DNA of 64,000 bases from Pseudomonas protegens. Lineage in GTDB: Bacteria > Pseudomonadota > Gammaproteobacteria > Pseudomonadales > Pseudomonadaceae. Shown piece by piece: positions 25,585 to 34,492 of this stretch. The stretch covers positions 682,001-746,000 of the forward strand of contig NZ_CP060201.1 in assembly GCF_013407925.2 (NCBI RefSeq), written 5' to 3'. Positions within the stretch are counted from its first letter, which is position 1. Every line of letters starts with the position of its first letter. The position numbers and the translations under genes are program-made. A model generated the notes under the pieces. That model was not told the origin of the DNA. It was given only the letters and a program-made list of their open reading frames with translations, and searched no databases.

Positions 25585-27810
25585 ATGACAGGCAGGTTAT
25601 TTGTGAAGTTGATCCGTCGTTGCCTACAACACCCTCTTGCTCCCCTGTGCACCTTGTTCGGCCTGCTGTTGCTGGTGCCGATGGGCGCGCGCCTGGCCCT
25701 GGGCTGGTCCAACCCGCTGGGCTATCTGTCGGACCTGGCCAGCGCCAGCCTGCTGACCCTGCTCTTGTACCGCCGTCGCTGGTGGCTGGCGCTGCCGGTG
25801 CTGCTGGTGTGGGCGCTGCTGACCCTGGTCAGCGCCGAGCTGGTGAGCGCCGTGGGGCGCATGCCCAACCTCGCCGACCTGCATTACCTGGTGGACCCGC
25901 AGTTTGTCGGCAACTCCACCGGTGGCGGCCTGACCCACCCCGAGCTGGGGCTGAGCCTGCTGCTGGGGCTGGTGCTGTGGCTGGTGGTCCAGCGCAGCAG
26001 TCGCGGGGTGCGACTCCCGGCCCTGCCACGGGCGCTGTGGGCCCTGCCGCTGGGCCTGCTCCTGGCCCATGGCACCACCCAGTACCTCAAACCCAGCGAA
26101 GCCGATCAGTGGCAGCTGTTCAACCTGCCCCACCAGGCCCTGGCCACCGCCACCGGCCAGGCGCAGATGCGCATCGAAGACTGGCTGCAAGGCGATGTCG
26201 CCGACGTGCCACCGGTGATGACCGGCCTGACCCGGCTGGACCTTGAAGGCCAACCCCTGCTGCCCAGCGCCGGGCGCGCGCGTAACGTGCTGCTGATCAC
26301 CCTGGAAGGCATTCCCGGGGCCTATATCCGCACCAATCGCGAGGCCCTGAACAGCCGCTACCAGGAAGACCTGATGCCCAAGCTCAGCGCCTGGGCCGAG
26401 CGCGGCATGAACACCCCGGACTACGTGCTGCACAGCCACCAGACCATTCGCGGCCTGTACGCCATGCTCTGCGGCGACTACGACAAGCTCGACAACGGCA
26501 CCCCCAAGGGCGTCGAGATGCTCACCCAGAACCAGCGCAACCAGGCCTGCCTGCCGGCGCAGATGCACAAGTTCGGCTTCAACACCCACTACCTGCAGGG
26601 CGCCGGCCTGCGCTTCATGGCCAAGGACAAGATCATGCCGCACATCGGCTTTGATTCGACCCATGGCCTGGAGTGGTTCAAGAACGACAACTACCTGGAA
26701 TTCCCCTGGGGCAAGGACGACAAGGCCTTCTTCGAAGGCGCCCTGAGCTACGTCGATCAACTGAAGAAGAACAAAAAGCCGTGGATGCTCACCCTGCTGA
26801 CCGTCGGCACCCACCAGCCCTACTCGGCCCCCGAGGACTACCTGGAGCGTTATGACACGCCCAAGCAAGCCGCCGTCGGCTACCTGGACGACGCCATCGA
26901 CCAGTTCCTCACGGGGCTGGAGCGCAAGGGAGTGCTCAAGGACACCCTGGTGATCATCACCTCCGATGAATCCCACGGCATCGACGGGGTGCGTCTGGCC
27001 TCGTCCTGGGGCTTCAACCTGATGCTGGCCCCGGACCAGGCGCTGCTGCCCCACCTCAAGTCCGGGACCTACGGCCACGTCGACCTCAGCGCCTCGGTGC
27101 TGGACTACTTCGGCCTGCCGGTGCCCGCCAGCCTCAGCGGCCGCTCGTTGTTCCGCGACTACGCCCAGGGCCGGGAAATCATGTCCTACACCAACGGCAA
27201 GCTGCGCTACCACGACGGTCAGGGCACCTTTACCGAGTGCGACTTCCAGCAACGCTGCCGCTACTACTCAAGCAGCGGCTTCATCGCCGACAGCGCCAGC
27301 CTGCAAGGCCAGTACGGCGGCCTGCGGGCACGGCAGATCAGCGCCCGGGCCGCGCACCTGGACCGCAGCCTGCTGCAGTCGCCACTGAACCAGCACTATC
27401 AGTTCGGCAGCCCGGCGATCATCCCGCTCAAGGCGCAGATCAAGGATGACTGGGCCGACAACCTGATCGGCGCCCAGTACCTGGAAATGCCCAAGGGTTC
27501 GCAGACCCGGGTGCGCTTCACCGTGCGCTCCGCCGACCCGCAGCAGAACGCCTACATCCTGCTCAAGGGCAAGGAACTGGAGCAGGACGTGCCCCTGGGC
27601 CTGCCGGAAGAAATGCTGGTGACCCCCGACCAGCCGCTGCAGATGGACTTCAGCTTCGACAACCCGCAAACCCGCAAGGCGTTCTCCTTCCACCTGCTGG
27701 GCTACGGCCTGGGCGCGGTGGAAGTCAGCGACTTCAGCGTGATCACCGAGTTGCCCGTACAGGCCGAGAGCGTCGACCCCGAAGAAGACAGCAACGCCCA
27801 CTCCAGCTGA
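25585..27810 (+). CDS. LTA synthase-like sulfatase-fold membrane protein
   Basis: About 741 residues from the ATG at 25585; the GTG at 25603 or the TTG at 25570 are alternatives with similarly weak sites. Four or five membrane helices occupy the first 180 residues. The sulfatase/alkaline-phosphatase fold follows: LLITLEGIPGAYI (first metal acid), HSHQTIRGLYAMLCGDYD (the Thr in this position is the nucleophile in LtaS-type enzymes), GTHQPYS, and ITSDESHGID (metal Asp and His). Such proteins transfer phosphoglycerol or phosphoethanolamine onto cell-envelope glycans. In Gram-negatives the relatives include OpgB. A C-terminal extension of about 180 residues is beta-rich and acidic at its end. The exact acceptor is unknown. 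Confidence 0.8.
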   Translation: MTGRLFVKLIRRCLQHPLAPLCTLFGLLLLVPMGARLALGWSNPLGYLSDLASASLLTLLLYRRRWWLALPVLLVWALLTLVSAELVSAVGRMPNLADLHYLVDPQFVGNSTGGGLTHPELGLSLLLGLVLWLVVQRSSRGVRLPALPRALWALPLGLLLAHGTTQYLKPSEADQWQLFNLPHQALATATGQAQMRIEDWLQGDVADVPPVMTGLTRLDLEGQPLLPSAGRARNVLLITLEGIPGAYIRTNREALNSRYQEDLMPKLSAWAERGMNTPDYVLHSHQTIRGLYAMLCGDYDKLDNGTPKGVEMLTQNQRNQACLPAQMHKFGFNTHYLQGAGLRFMAKDKIMPHIGFDSTHGLEWFKNDNYLEFPWGKDDKAFFEGALSYVDQLKKNKKPWMLTLLTVGTHQPYSAPEDYLERYDTPKQAAVGYLDDAIDQFLTGLERKGVLKDTLVIITSDESHGIDGVRLASSWGFNLMLAPDQALLPHLKSGTYGHVDLSASVLDYFGLPVPASLSGRSLFRDYAQGREIMSYTNGKLRYHDGQGTFTECDFQQRCRYYSSSGFIADSASLQGQYGGLRARQISARAAHLDRSLLQSPLNQHYQFGSPAIIPLKAQIKDDWADNLIGAQYLEMPKGSQTRVRFTVRSADPQQNAYILLKGKELEQDVPLGLPEEMLVTPDQPLQMDFSFDNPQTRKAFSFHLLGYGLGAVEVSDFSVITELPVQAESVDPEEDSNAHSS

Positions 27811-27819
27811 CCCCGCCGA

Positions 27820-27855
27820 GCATCGAGCGGCGCCCTTTCGGGTGACGCTCGATGC
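27820..27855 (+). terminator. Perfect 10-bp inverted repeat after the LTA synthase-like gene
   Basis: GCATCGAGCG (27820-27829) and CGCTCGATGC (27846-27855), ten bases after the stop codon, with a short inner hairpin (GCCCTTTCGGGT). Only a weak T-rich tail follows, so it may be a stability hairpin or weak terminator. Confidence 0.5.
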
Positions 27856-27888
27856 GCCCTTCTACAAGCTCCGCAAAAAAATATTTTC

Positions 27889-27918
27889 TTGTACATGAAA
27901 CTTTTTTTGTACAGGAAA
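27889..27918 (+). promoter_or_regulatory. Direct repeat TTGTACA-N-GAAA upstream of the chemoreceptor gene
   Basis: TTGTACATGAAA (27889-27900) and TTGTACAGGAAA (27907-27918) are repeated with an 18-base period in an A+T-rich stretch about 110 bases before the chemoreceptor start. The second TTGTAC could be a -35 element. Two boxes nearly two helical turns apart suggest an activator or repressor site; the factor is unknown. Confidence 0.35.
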
Positions 27919-28023
27919 AGTCGGACCGTTGATGTCATTTGAACATCATTGAGCTATCACGCTGCCTCGTCGAGACACAGCCCTGTGAAGCATTCAGTCA
28001 ACGGTTTAGGAGCGCTCCTTCCT

Positions 28024-29655
28024 ATGTTTTCCAATCTGAGCATTTCGCAAAAGCTCTATGCCGGTTTCGGCGTCGTCCTGCTGATCCTCCTGCTGCTGGT
28101 GCTGGCGGCCCTGCGCGGCTTCGATCAAGTCAGCAGCAGTGTCAAAAGCAACATCCACAGCTACGAGGTCCTGAACCAGTCCGATGCCTTGCTGCGCAGC
28201 CTGATCAATGTCGAGACCGGCATGCGCGGTTATGCCCTGACCGGCCGCGACAGCTTCCTCGAACCCCTGGAGCAAGGCGAGAAGGCCTTTGCCGAGGACT
28301 ACGCGCGGATCAAGAGCAGCACCGCCGACAATCCCGAGCAGCAGGCGCGCCTGGAACGACTCAAGGTCCTGCATGATCAGTGGCTGCGCGACGATATCCA
28401 GGCCAACCTGGCCCTGCGCCGGGCGATCAACGCCGGCAGCCAGCCGGCCGCCGCCATGGCCGAACAGATCAGCGCTGGCCGCGACAAGGCCAAGATGGAC
28501 GCCATGCGCCAGCTCACCAGTGAATTGCGCGAAGCGGAAAAAAGCCTGCAAGACGCCCGCAGCCAGGCCATGGACCAGGCCAAGGCCTCGGCCCTGGCGA
28601 TCCTGATCGGCGGCGGCGTGCTGGCGGCGGTGCTGGCGATGCTGGTCGCCTGGTCGCTGTCCAGCACCCTGGTCGGGCGCATACGCCAGGCCGTGGACGT
28701 GGCCAAGGCCATCGCCGCCGGACGCCTGGACAGCAGCATCAGCGCCACCGGCCGTGATGAAGTGAGCAACCTGTTGCAAGCCTTCGCCGCCATGCAGGAG
28801 CGCCTGCGGACCATGATCAGTCAGATCAAGCAGGGGGCCGACCAGTTGGTCAGCGCCTCCCAGAGCATTTCCAGTGCCTCGCTGCAGCTTTCGGCCTCGG
28901 CTCAGGAACAGTCCCACTCGGCCTCTTCCATGGCGGCCACGGTGGAAGAACTGACCGTGAGCATCAACCATGTGGCGGACAACGCCGGGGATGCCCACGC
29001 CCTGTCCAGCGAGTCCGGACGCCAGTCCGAGGAAGGCGGCAGCGTGATCCAGGACACCCTGGGCAGCATGCGCCTGATCGCCGAAACCGTGCAGGCCTCG
29101 GCCACCCAGATCGGTGAACTGGGCCAGCACGCCGAGCAGATCTCCAGCATTGTCGGGGTGATCAAGGGCATCGCCGAACAGACCAACCTGCTGGCCCTGA
29201 ACGCGGCCATCGAAGCCGCCCGCGCCGGGGAACAGGGCCGCGGCTTTGCCGTGGTCGCCGATGAAGTGCGCCTGCTGGCCCAGCGCACCGCCAATTCGAC
29301 CCAGGAAATCACCGAGATGGTCGGCAAGATCCAGCTGGGCACCCGGGAAGCGGTGAGCAGCATGGACGTGGGGGTCAATCAGGTGAAAAACGGCGTCGAA
29401 CTGGCCCAGCAGGCCGGTGAGGCCATCGTCAATATCCGCACCTCGTCCGGCAATGTGGTGCGGGTGGTGGACCAGATCTCCCTGGCCCTGCGGGAGCAGA
29501 CCGCCGCCAGTCAGGATGTGGCGCGCAATGTCGAGCGCATCGCCCAGATGTCCCAGCAGAACAGCCAGGCGGTGGAGGAAACCAGCGAAACCGCCCGCTC
29601 CCTGCAGCAACTGGCGCAGAACCTGGAGCAGCAGGTGAGCGTGTTCCGCCTGTAG
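28024..29655 (+). CDS. Methyl-accepting chemotaxis protein with CHASE3-like sensor
   Basis: 543 residues from MFSNLSISQKL. Membrane helix 1 spans about residues 11-30. A periplasmic all-helical domain (about 31-185) contains LINVETGMRGYALTGRDSFLEPLEQG, typical of CHASE3-like sensors. Membrane helix 2 spans about 190-215. HAMP follows, then a long coiled-coil with the conserved signalling tip [32 protein letters not shown]. It senses an unknown ligand outside the cell and controls CheA. An AGGAG site precedes the ATG; the longer frame from 27949 lacks one. No CheB/CheR tether pentapeptide is visible at the end (VSVFRL). Confidence 0.88.
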   Translation: MFSNLSISQKLYAGFGVVLLILLLLVLAALRGFDQVSSSVKSNIHSYEVLNQSDALLRSLINVETGMRGYALTGRDSFLEPLEQGEKAFAEDYARIKSSTADNPEQQARLERLKVLHDQWLRDDIQANLALRRAINAGSQPAAAMAEQISAGRDKAKMDAMRQLTSELREAEKSLQDARSQAMDQAKASALAILIGGGVLAAVLAMLVAWSLSSTLVGRIRQAVDVAKAIAAGRLDSSISATGRDEVSNLLQAFAAMQERLRTMISQIKQGADQLVSASQSISSASLQLSASAQEQSHSASSMAATVEELTVSINHVADNAGDAHALSSESGRQSEEGGSVIQDTLGSMRLIAETVQASATQIGELGQHAEQISSIVGVIKGIAEQTNLLALNAAIEAARAGEQGRGFAVVADEVRLLAQRTANSTQEITEMVGKIQLGTREAVSSMDVGVNQVKNGVELAQQAGEAIVNIRTSSGNVVRVVDQISLALREQTAASQDVARNVERIAQMSQQNSQAVEETSETARSLQQLAQNLEQQVSVFRL

Positions 29656-29663
29656 GTTGACGC

Positions 29664-29722
29664 CCACCGGCCCGAGCGCCCGGTGGTCGACGCAAACCCT
29701 GGCATCCCCGGGGTTTTGCGTC
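29664..29722 (+). terminator. Two consecutive hairpins after the chemoreceptor gene
   Basis: CCACCGG (29664-29670) pairs with CCGGTGG (29680-29686). GACGCAAA (29689-29696) pairs with TTTGCGTC (29715-29722), its stem extended by CCC/GGG. No long T run follows, so any termination is likely weak or factor-dependent. Confidence 0.4.
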
Positions 29723-29762
29723 TATTCCTGATAGCCGTCCCCTCTGCAGACGAGCGCCTTCC

Positions 29763-30605
29763 ATGATTGATCGACCCACCGCCGCGCCGCTCGAACAACT
29801 GGCCGCCGCCATGCACGGCAAGCCGTTCATGGTCCTCACCGGCGCCGGCATCAGCACCCCTTCGGGCATCCCCGACTACCGCGACAACGACGGCGTGCGC
29901 CGCGGCCGCCAACCGATGATGTACCAGGAGTTCCTCGCTCAGCCCGAAGCCCGCCGCCGCTACTGGGCCCGGGCCATGCTTGGCTGGCCGCGCATCCGCC
30001 AGGCCCGGCCCAACGCCGCGCACCAGGCATTGGCGCAATTGCAGGCGGCAGGAAGCATCGCCGGGGTGATCACCCAGAATGTCGACACCCTGCACGATCA
30101 GGCCGGCAGCCTGGACGTCATCGAACTGCACGGCAGCCTGCACCGGGTGCTGTGCCTGGACTGTGGCCAACGCAGCCAGCGCGATGCCATCCAGCAGCAG
30201 TTGCAGGCGCTCAATCCGTACCTGACCGGTGTCGACGCGGTGCCGGCACCGGATGGCGACACCCTGCTGGACCCGGCCTTCGAGGAACGCTTCCAGGTGC
30301 CCCGCTGTCCTTACTGCAACGGCCAGCGGCTCAAGCCCGATGTGGTGTTCTTCGGCGAGAACGTGGCCCAGATCACCGCCGCCCGGGCCTTGAAAGCGGT
30401 GCACGAGGCCGCCGGCCTGCTGGTGGTGGGCTCGTCACTGATGGCGTATTCGGCGTTTCGCCTGTGTCGGGCGGTGGCGGACCAGGGCAAGCCACTGCTG
30501 GCCATCAACTTCGGCAAGACCCGCGCCGACCAGTTGCTGGACCTCAAGCTCGGCGAGCCCTGCGACCAACTCCTGCCGCTACTGGCCGAGCGCCTGCTGC
30601 GCTGA
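29763..30605 (+). CDS. Sir2-family NAD-dependent protein deacylase
   Basis: 280 residues. The NAD-binding motifs are GAGISTPSGIPDYRD (about 28-42) and TQNVDTLHDQAGS. The catalytic His is in ELHGSLHRV. The zinc site has two Cys pairs (CLDCG and CPYC), and GSSLMAYSAF is the C-terminal NAD contact. The PDYRD variant and the length resemble class II (SIRT4-like) bacterial sirtuins rather than CobB. It removes acyl groups from lysines, using NAD+ and releasing nicotinamide and O-acyl-ADP-ribose. The 3' end overlaps the convergent dhcR gene by 27 bases. Confidence 0.87.
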   Translation: MIDRPTAAPLEQLAAAMHGKPFMVLTGAGISTPSGIPDYRDNDGVRRGRQPMMYQEFLAQPEARRRYWARAMLGWPRIRQARPNAAHQALAQLQAAGSIAGVITQNVDTLHDQAGSLDVIELHGSLHRVLCLDCGQRSQRDAIQQQLQALNPYLTGVDAVPAPDGDTLLDPAFEERFQVPRCPYCNGQRLKPDVVFFGENVAQITAARALKAVHEAAGLLVVGSSLMAYSAFRLCRAVADQGKPLLAINFGKTRADQLLDLKLGEPCDQLLPLLAERLLR

Positions 30606-31508
30606 ACCGGCGGCGCCCAGGCGCTCGCCGAGGTTGTCCTGGCGGAGGATGTCGAACAACGCCTGGGCCGCGGTGGACAACTCCTCCCCCGGCTTGGTGA
30701 GGATACCGATGGCCCGCTCCACCACCGGCTCGTCCAGGGTCAGGCAATGCCCGCCCAACTCGCGCATATGCTGGGCACACAGCGCCGGCACGGCACTGAC
30801 GCCCAGGCCGCTGGCGACCATGCGCCCCACGGTCGCCAACTGATGGCTTTCAAATTCCACCGGCAACTGCACGCCCCGGGCCCGCAGATGGTCCTCCAGC
30901 ATCACCCGCACCGTGGACGGCCGCTGCAGGGTGATAAAGGGTTCCTGCAGCAGCGTTTGCCAGTCGATGCGGCTGCGCTGCGCCAGGGGCGAATCCTTGG
31001 GCACCACCGCCACGAAACGGTCGATGTACAGCGGGGTGAACAGCAAGGAAGTGCTGTCCTGAGGCTCGAACGCCACCCCCAACTCCACCTCGCGGTCGCG
31101 GACCATCTCCAGCACCTGCTCATTGACCACGTCGTTAACCGTGACGTTGACCTGGGGGTAACGGGCGCGAAAGTGCTTGAGGATCGGCGGCAGCAGATTA
31201 CCGGCAAAGGACGGCATGGCCGCCACCGTCACCCGCCCGCGTTGCAGGGTGAACCGCTGGCGCAGCTCATCCTCGGCGTTGTCCCAGTCGGCGATCAGCC
31301 GCCGCGCCAGGGGCAACAACGCCTCGCCTTCCGGGGTCAGGGCGACATTGCGCGTGTTGCGGGTAAACAGGCGCCCGCCCAGGCCTTCTTCCAGGGCCTT
31401 GATGGTCAGGCTCAGGGCCGACTGCGACAGGTGCAGGCGCTCACAGGCCAGGGCAAAGCTCAAACTGTGGGCCACCGCCAGAAAGGCCCGTATCTGTTTA
31501 ACCGTCAT
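30579..31508 (-). CDS. dhcR: LysR-family regulator of the dhcAB-atoB operon
   Basis: 309 residues. The N-terminal winged helix (QIRAFLAVAHSLSFALACERLHLSQSALSLTIKALEEGLGGRLFTRNTR) is followed by a type 2 periplasmic-binding-like effector domain. It is divergent from the CoA-transferase genes and separated by about 250 bases that include an unusual 7-bp tandem repeat. The arrangement matches dhcR-dhcAB of P. aeruginosa, where DhcR activates dehydrocarnitine catabolism. The symbol rests on this context, so it is tentative. Confidence 0.72.
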   Translation of the reverse strand: MTVKQIRAFLAVAHSLSFALACERLHLSQSALSLTIKALEEGLGGRLFTRNTRNVALTPEGEALLPLARRLIADWDNAEDELRQRFTLQRGRVTVAAMPSFAGNLLPPILKHFRARYPQVNVTVNDVVNEQVLEMVRDREVELGVAFEPQDSTSLLFTPLYIDRFVAVVPKDSPLAQRSRIDWQTLLQEPFITLQRPSTVRVMLEDHLRARGVQLPVEFESHQLATVGRMVASGLGVSAVPALCAQHMRELGGHCLTLDEPVVERAIGILTKPGEELSTAAQALFDILRQDNLGERLGAAGSAQQALGQ

Positions 31509-31555
31509 CTCTCATCCTCAGAAGGGCAGCGACAAGCTATAAGCTTCAAGCCGCA

Positions 31556-31636
31556 AGCTTGGAGCTTGGAGCTTGGAGCTTGGAGCTTGGAGCTTGGAGC
31601 TTGGAGCTTGGAGCTTGGAGCTTGGAGCTTGGAGCT
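31556..31636. repeat. Heptanucleotide tandem repeat (AGCTTGG, 11 copies)
   Basis: Eleven perfect copies of AGCTTGG from 31556 to 31632, plus AGCT, with no variation between units. It lies between the divergent dhcR and dhcA starts, 48 bases upstream of dhcR and about 120 upstream of dhcA. Each unit contains AGCT, and imperfect related units (AAGCTATAAGCTTCAAGC) precede the array. Confidence 0.95.
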
Positions 31637-31758
31637 GATTATGCTGCTTTTAAAATCAATCAACCTTAAAAATCAACTTAACAAATCAATCCAGCAGCGC
31701 AACACTGATCCGCAAACGGCTGGCCAGCCGCCAACGAACAAGAAAGAGGATGGTGCAA

Positions 31759-32457
31759 ATGGCAGGTTTCGATAAGCGCGTGGCGTCCTACGAGGAAGCC
31801 CTGGAAGGTCTGCAAGATGGCATGACCGTGATCGCCGGCGGCTTCGGTCTGTGCGGGATCCCCGAGAACCTGATCGCCGAGATCAAGCGTCGCGGCACCC
31901 GCGACCTGACCGTGGTGTCGAACAACTGCGGGGTCGACGGTTTCGGCCTGGGCGTCCTGCTGGAAGACCGCCAGATCAGCAAGGTGGTCGCTTCCTACGT
32001 CGGGGAAAACGCCCTGTTCGAGAAACAGCTGCTCAGCGGCGAGATCGAAGTGGTGCTGACTCCCCAAGGCACCCTGGCGGAGAAAATGCGCGCCGGCGGC
32101 GCCGGCATTCCGGCCTTCTTCACCGCCACCGGTGTCGGCACCCCAGTGGCCGAAGGCAAGGAAACCCGCGAATTCAAGGGCCGCACCTACCTGATGGAAG
32201 AGTCCATCACCGGTGACTTCGCCATCGTCAAGGGCTGGAAGGCCGATCATTTCGGCAACGTGGTCTATCGCCACACCGCGCAGAACTTCAACCCCCTGGC
32301 GGCCACCGCCGGCAAGATCACCGTGGTCGAAGTGGAAGAAATCGTCGAGCCGGGCGAGCTGGACCCGACGCAGATCCACACCCCCGGCATCTACGTCGAC
32401 CGGGTCATCTGCGGCACCTTCGAGAAGCGCATCGAACAGCGCACCGTGCGCAAGTGA
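31759..32457 (+). CDS. dhcA: 3-oxoacid / dehydrocarnitine CoA-transferase, subunit A
   Basis: 232 residues. The ATG at 31759 is preferred over 31750 because AGAGG lies nine bases before it. The subunit A pattern is plain: the glycine-rich [18 protein letters not shown] for CoA binding, [15 protein letters not shown] and [29 protein letters not shown]. It pairs with subunit B to move CoA from succinyl-CoA onto a 3-oxoacid such as acetoacetate or dehydrocarnitine. The locus layout (LysR, A, B, thiolase) matches dhcAB-atoB in Pseudomonas; ScoA/AtoD are equivalent names. Confidence 0.87.
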   Translation: MAGFDKRVASYEEALEGLQDGMTVIAGGFGLCGIPENLIAEIKRRGTRDLTVVSNNCGVDGFGLGVLLEDRQISKVVASYVGENALFEKQLLSGEIEVVLTPQGTLAEKMRAGGAGIPAFFTATGVGTPVAEGKETREFKGRTYLMEESITGDFAIVKGWKADHFGNVVYRHTAQNFNPLAATAGKITVVEVEEIVEPGELDPTQIHTPGIYVDRVICGTFEKRIEQRTVRK

Positions 32458-32493
32458 TCGCCCTTCCCCAGCCCGACTAAAAGGACAACAAAC

Positions 32494-33153
32494 ATGGCTC
32501 TTACCCGCGAACAAATGGCCCAGCGCGTCGCCCGCGAACTGCAGGACGGCTTCTACGTCAACCTCGGCATCGGCATTCCGACCCTGGTGGCCAACTACAT
32601 CCCCGACGGCATGGAAGTCATGCTGCAATCGGAAAACGGCCTCCTGGGCATGGGCGCCTTCCCCACCGAGGACGAAGTCGACGCCGACATGATCAACGCC
32701 GGCAAACAGACGGTGACCGCGCGCATCGGCGCCTCGATCTTCTCCTCGGCCGAATCCTTCGCGATGATCCGCGGCGGCCATATCGACCTCACCGTGCTCG
32801 GCGCCTTCGAAGTGGACGTGCAAGGCAACATCGCCTCGTGGATGATCCCCGGCAAGCTGGTCAAGGGCATGGGCGGCGCCATGGACCTGGTGGCCGGCGC
32901 CGAGAACATCATCGTGACCATGACCCACGCCTCGAAAGACGGCGAATCCAAACTGCTCGACCGCTGCAGCCTGCCGCTGACCGGCGCCCAGTGCATCAAG
33001 CGCGTGCTCACCGATCTGGCCTACCTGGAGATCGAGAACGGCGCCTTCATCCTCAAGGAGCGCGCCCCCGGGGTCAGCGTCGAGGAGATCGTCAGCAAGA
33101 CCGCCGGCAAGCTTATCGTGCCGGACCACGTGCCTGAAATGCAGTTCGCCTAA
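32494..33153 (+). CDS. dhcB: 3-oxoacid / dehydrocarnitine CoA-transferase, subunit B
   Basis: 219 residues. The catalytic Glu lies in [11 protein letters not shown], which forms the glutamyl-CoA intermediate. Other family blocks are [17 protein letters not shown] and [34 protein letters not shown] serves as ribosome site. It lies 36 bases after subunit A and 11 bases before the thiolase, clearly one operon. Its product acetoacetyl-CoA feeds the next enzyme. Confidence 0.88.
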   Translation: MALTREQMAQRVARELQDGFYVNLGIGIPTLVANYIPDGMEVMLQSENGLLGMGAFPTEDEVDADMINAGKQTVTARIGASIFSSAESFAMIRGGHIDLTVLGAFEVDVQGNIASWMIPGKLVKGMGGAMDLVAGAENIIVTMTHASKDGESKLLDRCSLPLTGAQCIKRVLTDLAYLEIENGAFILKERAPGVSVEEIVSKTAGKLIVPDHVPEMQFA

Positions 33154-33164
33154 GGAGCCCCACC

Positions 33165-34343
33165 ATGCAAGACGTCGTTATCGTTGCCGCCACCCGTACC
33201 GCCGTGGGCAGTTTCCAGGGCTCCCTGGCGGGCATTCCCGCCGTTGACCTGGGCGCCGCGGTGATCCGCCAACTGCTGGCCCAGACCGGCATCGACCCGG
33301 CCCAGGTCGACGAAGTGATCATGGGCCAGGTGCTCACCGCCGGCGCCGGGCAGAACCCCGCGCGCCAGGCCGCGATCAAGGCCGGCCTGCCCCACGCCGT
33401 ACCGGCCATGACCCTGAACAAGGTCTGCGGCTCCGGTCTCAAGGCCCTGCACCTGGCGGCCCAGGCCATCCGCTGCGGCGATGCCGAAGTGATGATCGCC
33501 GGCGGCCAGGAAAACATGAGCCTGTCCAACTACGTGCTGCCCGGCGCCCGCACCGGCCTGCGCATGGGCCACAGCCAGATGATCGACAGCATGATCAGCG
33601 ACGGCCTGTGGGACGCCTTCAACGACTACCACATGGGCATCACCGCCGAGAACCTGGTGGACAAGTACGGCATCAGCCGTGAAGCCCAGGACGCCTTCGC
33701 CGCCGCTTCCCAGCAGAAAGCCGCTGCAGCCATCGAGGCCGGGCGCTTTGTCGACGAGATCACCCCGATCCAGATTCCCCAGCGCAAGGGCGAGCCGCTG
33801 ACCTTTGCCACCGACGAACAACCGCGCCCCGGCACCACCGCCGAGGCCCTAGCCAAGCTCAAGCCGGCGTTCAAGAAAGATGGCACGGTGACCGCCGGCA
33901 ACGCCTCGGCGCTGAACGACGGCGCCGCCGCGGTGATGCTGATGAGCGCCAGCAAGGCCCGGGCCCTGGGCCTGCCAGTCCTGGCCAGGATCGCCGCCTA
34001 CGCCAACGCCGGGGTCGATCCGGCGATCATGGGCATCGGCCCGGTGTCCGCCACCCGTCGCTGCCTGGACAAGGCCGGCTGGACCCTGGACCAGCTGGAC
34101 CTGATCGAAGCCAACGAAGCCTTCGCCGCGCAATCGCTGTCGGTGGGCAAGGAGCTGGCGTGGGATGCGAGCAAGGTCAACGTCAACGGCGGCGCGATTG
34201 CCATCGGCCACCCGATTGGTGCGTCGGGCTGCCGGGTGCTGGTGACCCTGCTGCATGAAATGCTCAAGCGCGACGCCAAAAAAGGCCTGGCGACCCTGTG
34301 CATCGGCGGCGGTCAGGGCGTGGCATTGGCCATCGAGCGCTAG
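33165..34343 (+). CDS. atoB: Acetyl-CoA acetyltransferase (thiolase)
   Basis: 392 residues, full thiolase length. The nucleophile Cys lies in [11 protein letters not shown] (about 88). The substrate-activating His is in [14 protein letters not shown] and the second Cys in [18 protein letters not shown] holds the oxyanion Asn. It cleaves acetoacetyl-CoA to two acetyl-CoA in the direction expected downstream of the CoA-transferase. AGGAG overlaps the spacer after dhcB. A complex repeat region follows the stop. Confidence 0.9.
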   Translation: MQDVVIVAATRTAVGSFQGSLAGIPAVDLGAAVIRQLLAQTGIDPAQVDEVIMGQVLTAGAGQNPARQAAIKAGLPHAVPAMTLNKVCGSGLKALHLAAQAIRCGDAEVMIAGGQENMSLSNYVLPGARTGLRMGHSQMIDSMISDGLWDAFNDYHMGITAENLVDKYGISREAQDAFAAASQQKAAAAIEAGRFVDEITPIQIPQRKGEPLTFATDEQPRPGTTAEALAKLKPAFKKDGTVTAGNASALNDGAAAVMLMSASKARALGLPVLARIAAYANAGVDPAIMGIGPVSATRRCLDKAGWTLDQLDLIEANEAFAAQSLSVGKELAWDASKVNVNGGAIAIGHPIGASGCRVLVTLLHEMLKRDAKKGLATLCIGGGQGVALAIER

Positions 34344-34352
34344 GGTTTCCCC

Positions 34353-34485
34353 TGTGGCGAGGGCGCTTGCTCCCGCGGGAAGGCGCAGCCTTCCCAAGCA
34401 CTGAATTCGCGTCTCATCCGACCTGTCGCGAATTCAGCTGTTGCGGCCGCTACGCGACCGAGCGCGAGCAAGCTTCCTCGCCACA
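34353..34485. repeat. Composite repeat after atoB (TGTGGCGAGGG class) with nested inverted repeat
   Basis: A TGTGGCGAGGGCGCTTGCTC element (34353 onward) faces an inverted copy ending in CCTCGCCACA (34476-34485). Between them lies a perfect 11-bp inverted repeat, CTGAATTCGCG (34401-34411) and CGCGAATTCAG (34427-34437). The outer arms belong to another common Pseudomonas REP class; the inner palindrome looks like a second element inside. Confidence 0.7.
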
Positions 34486-34492
34486 ATACAAG

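Noticed and set aside
31556..31636. CRISPR-like array
   Set aside because: Units are seven bases long with no spacers; it is a simple tandem repeat.
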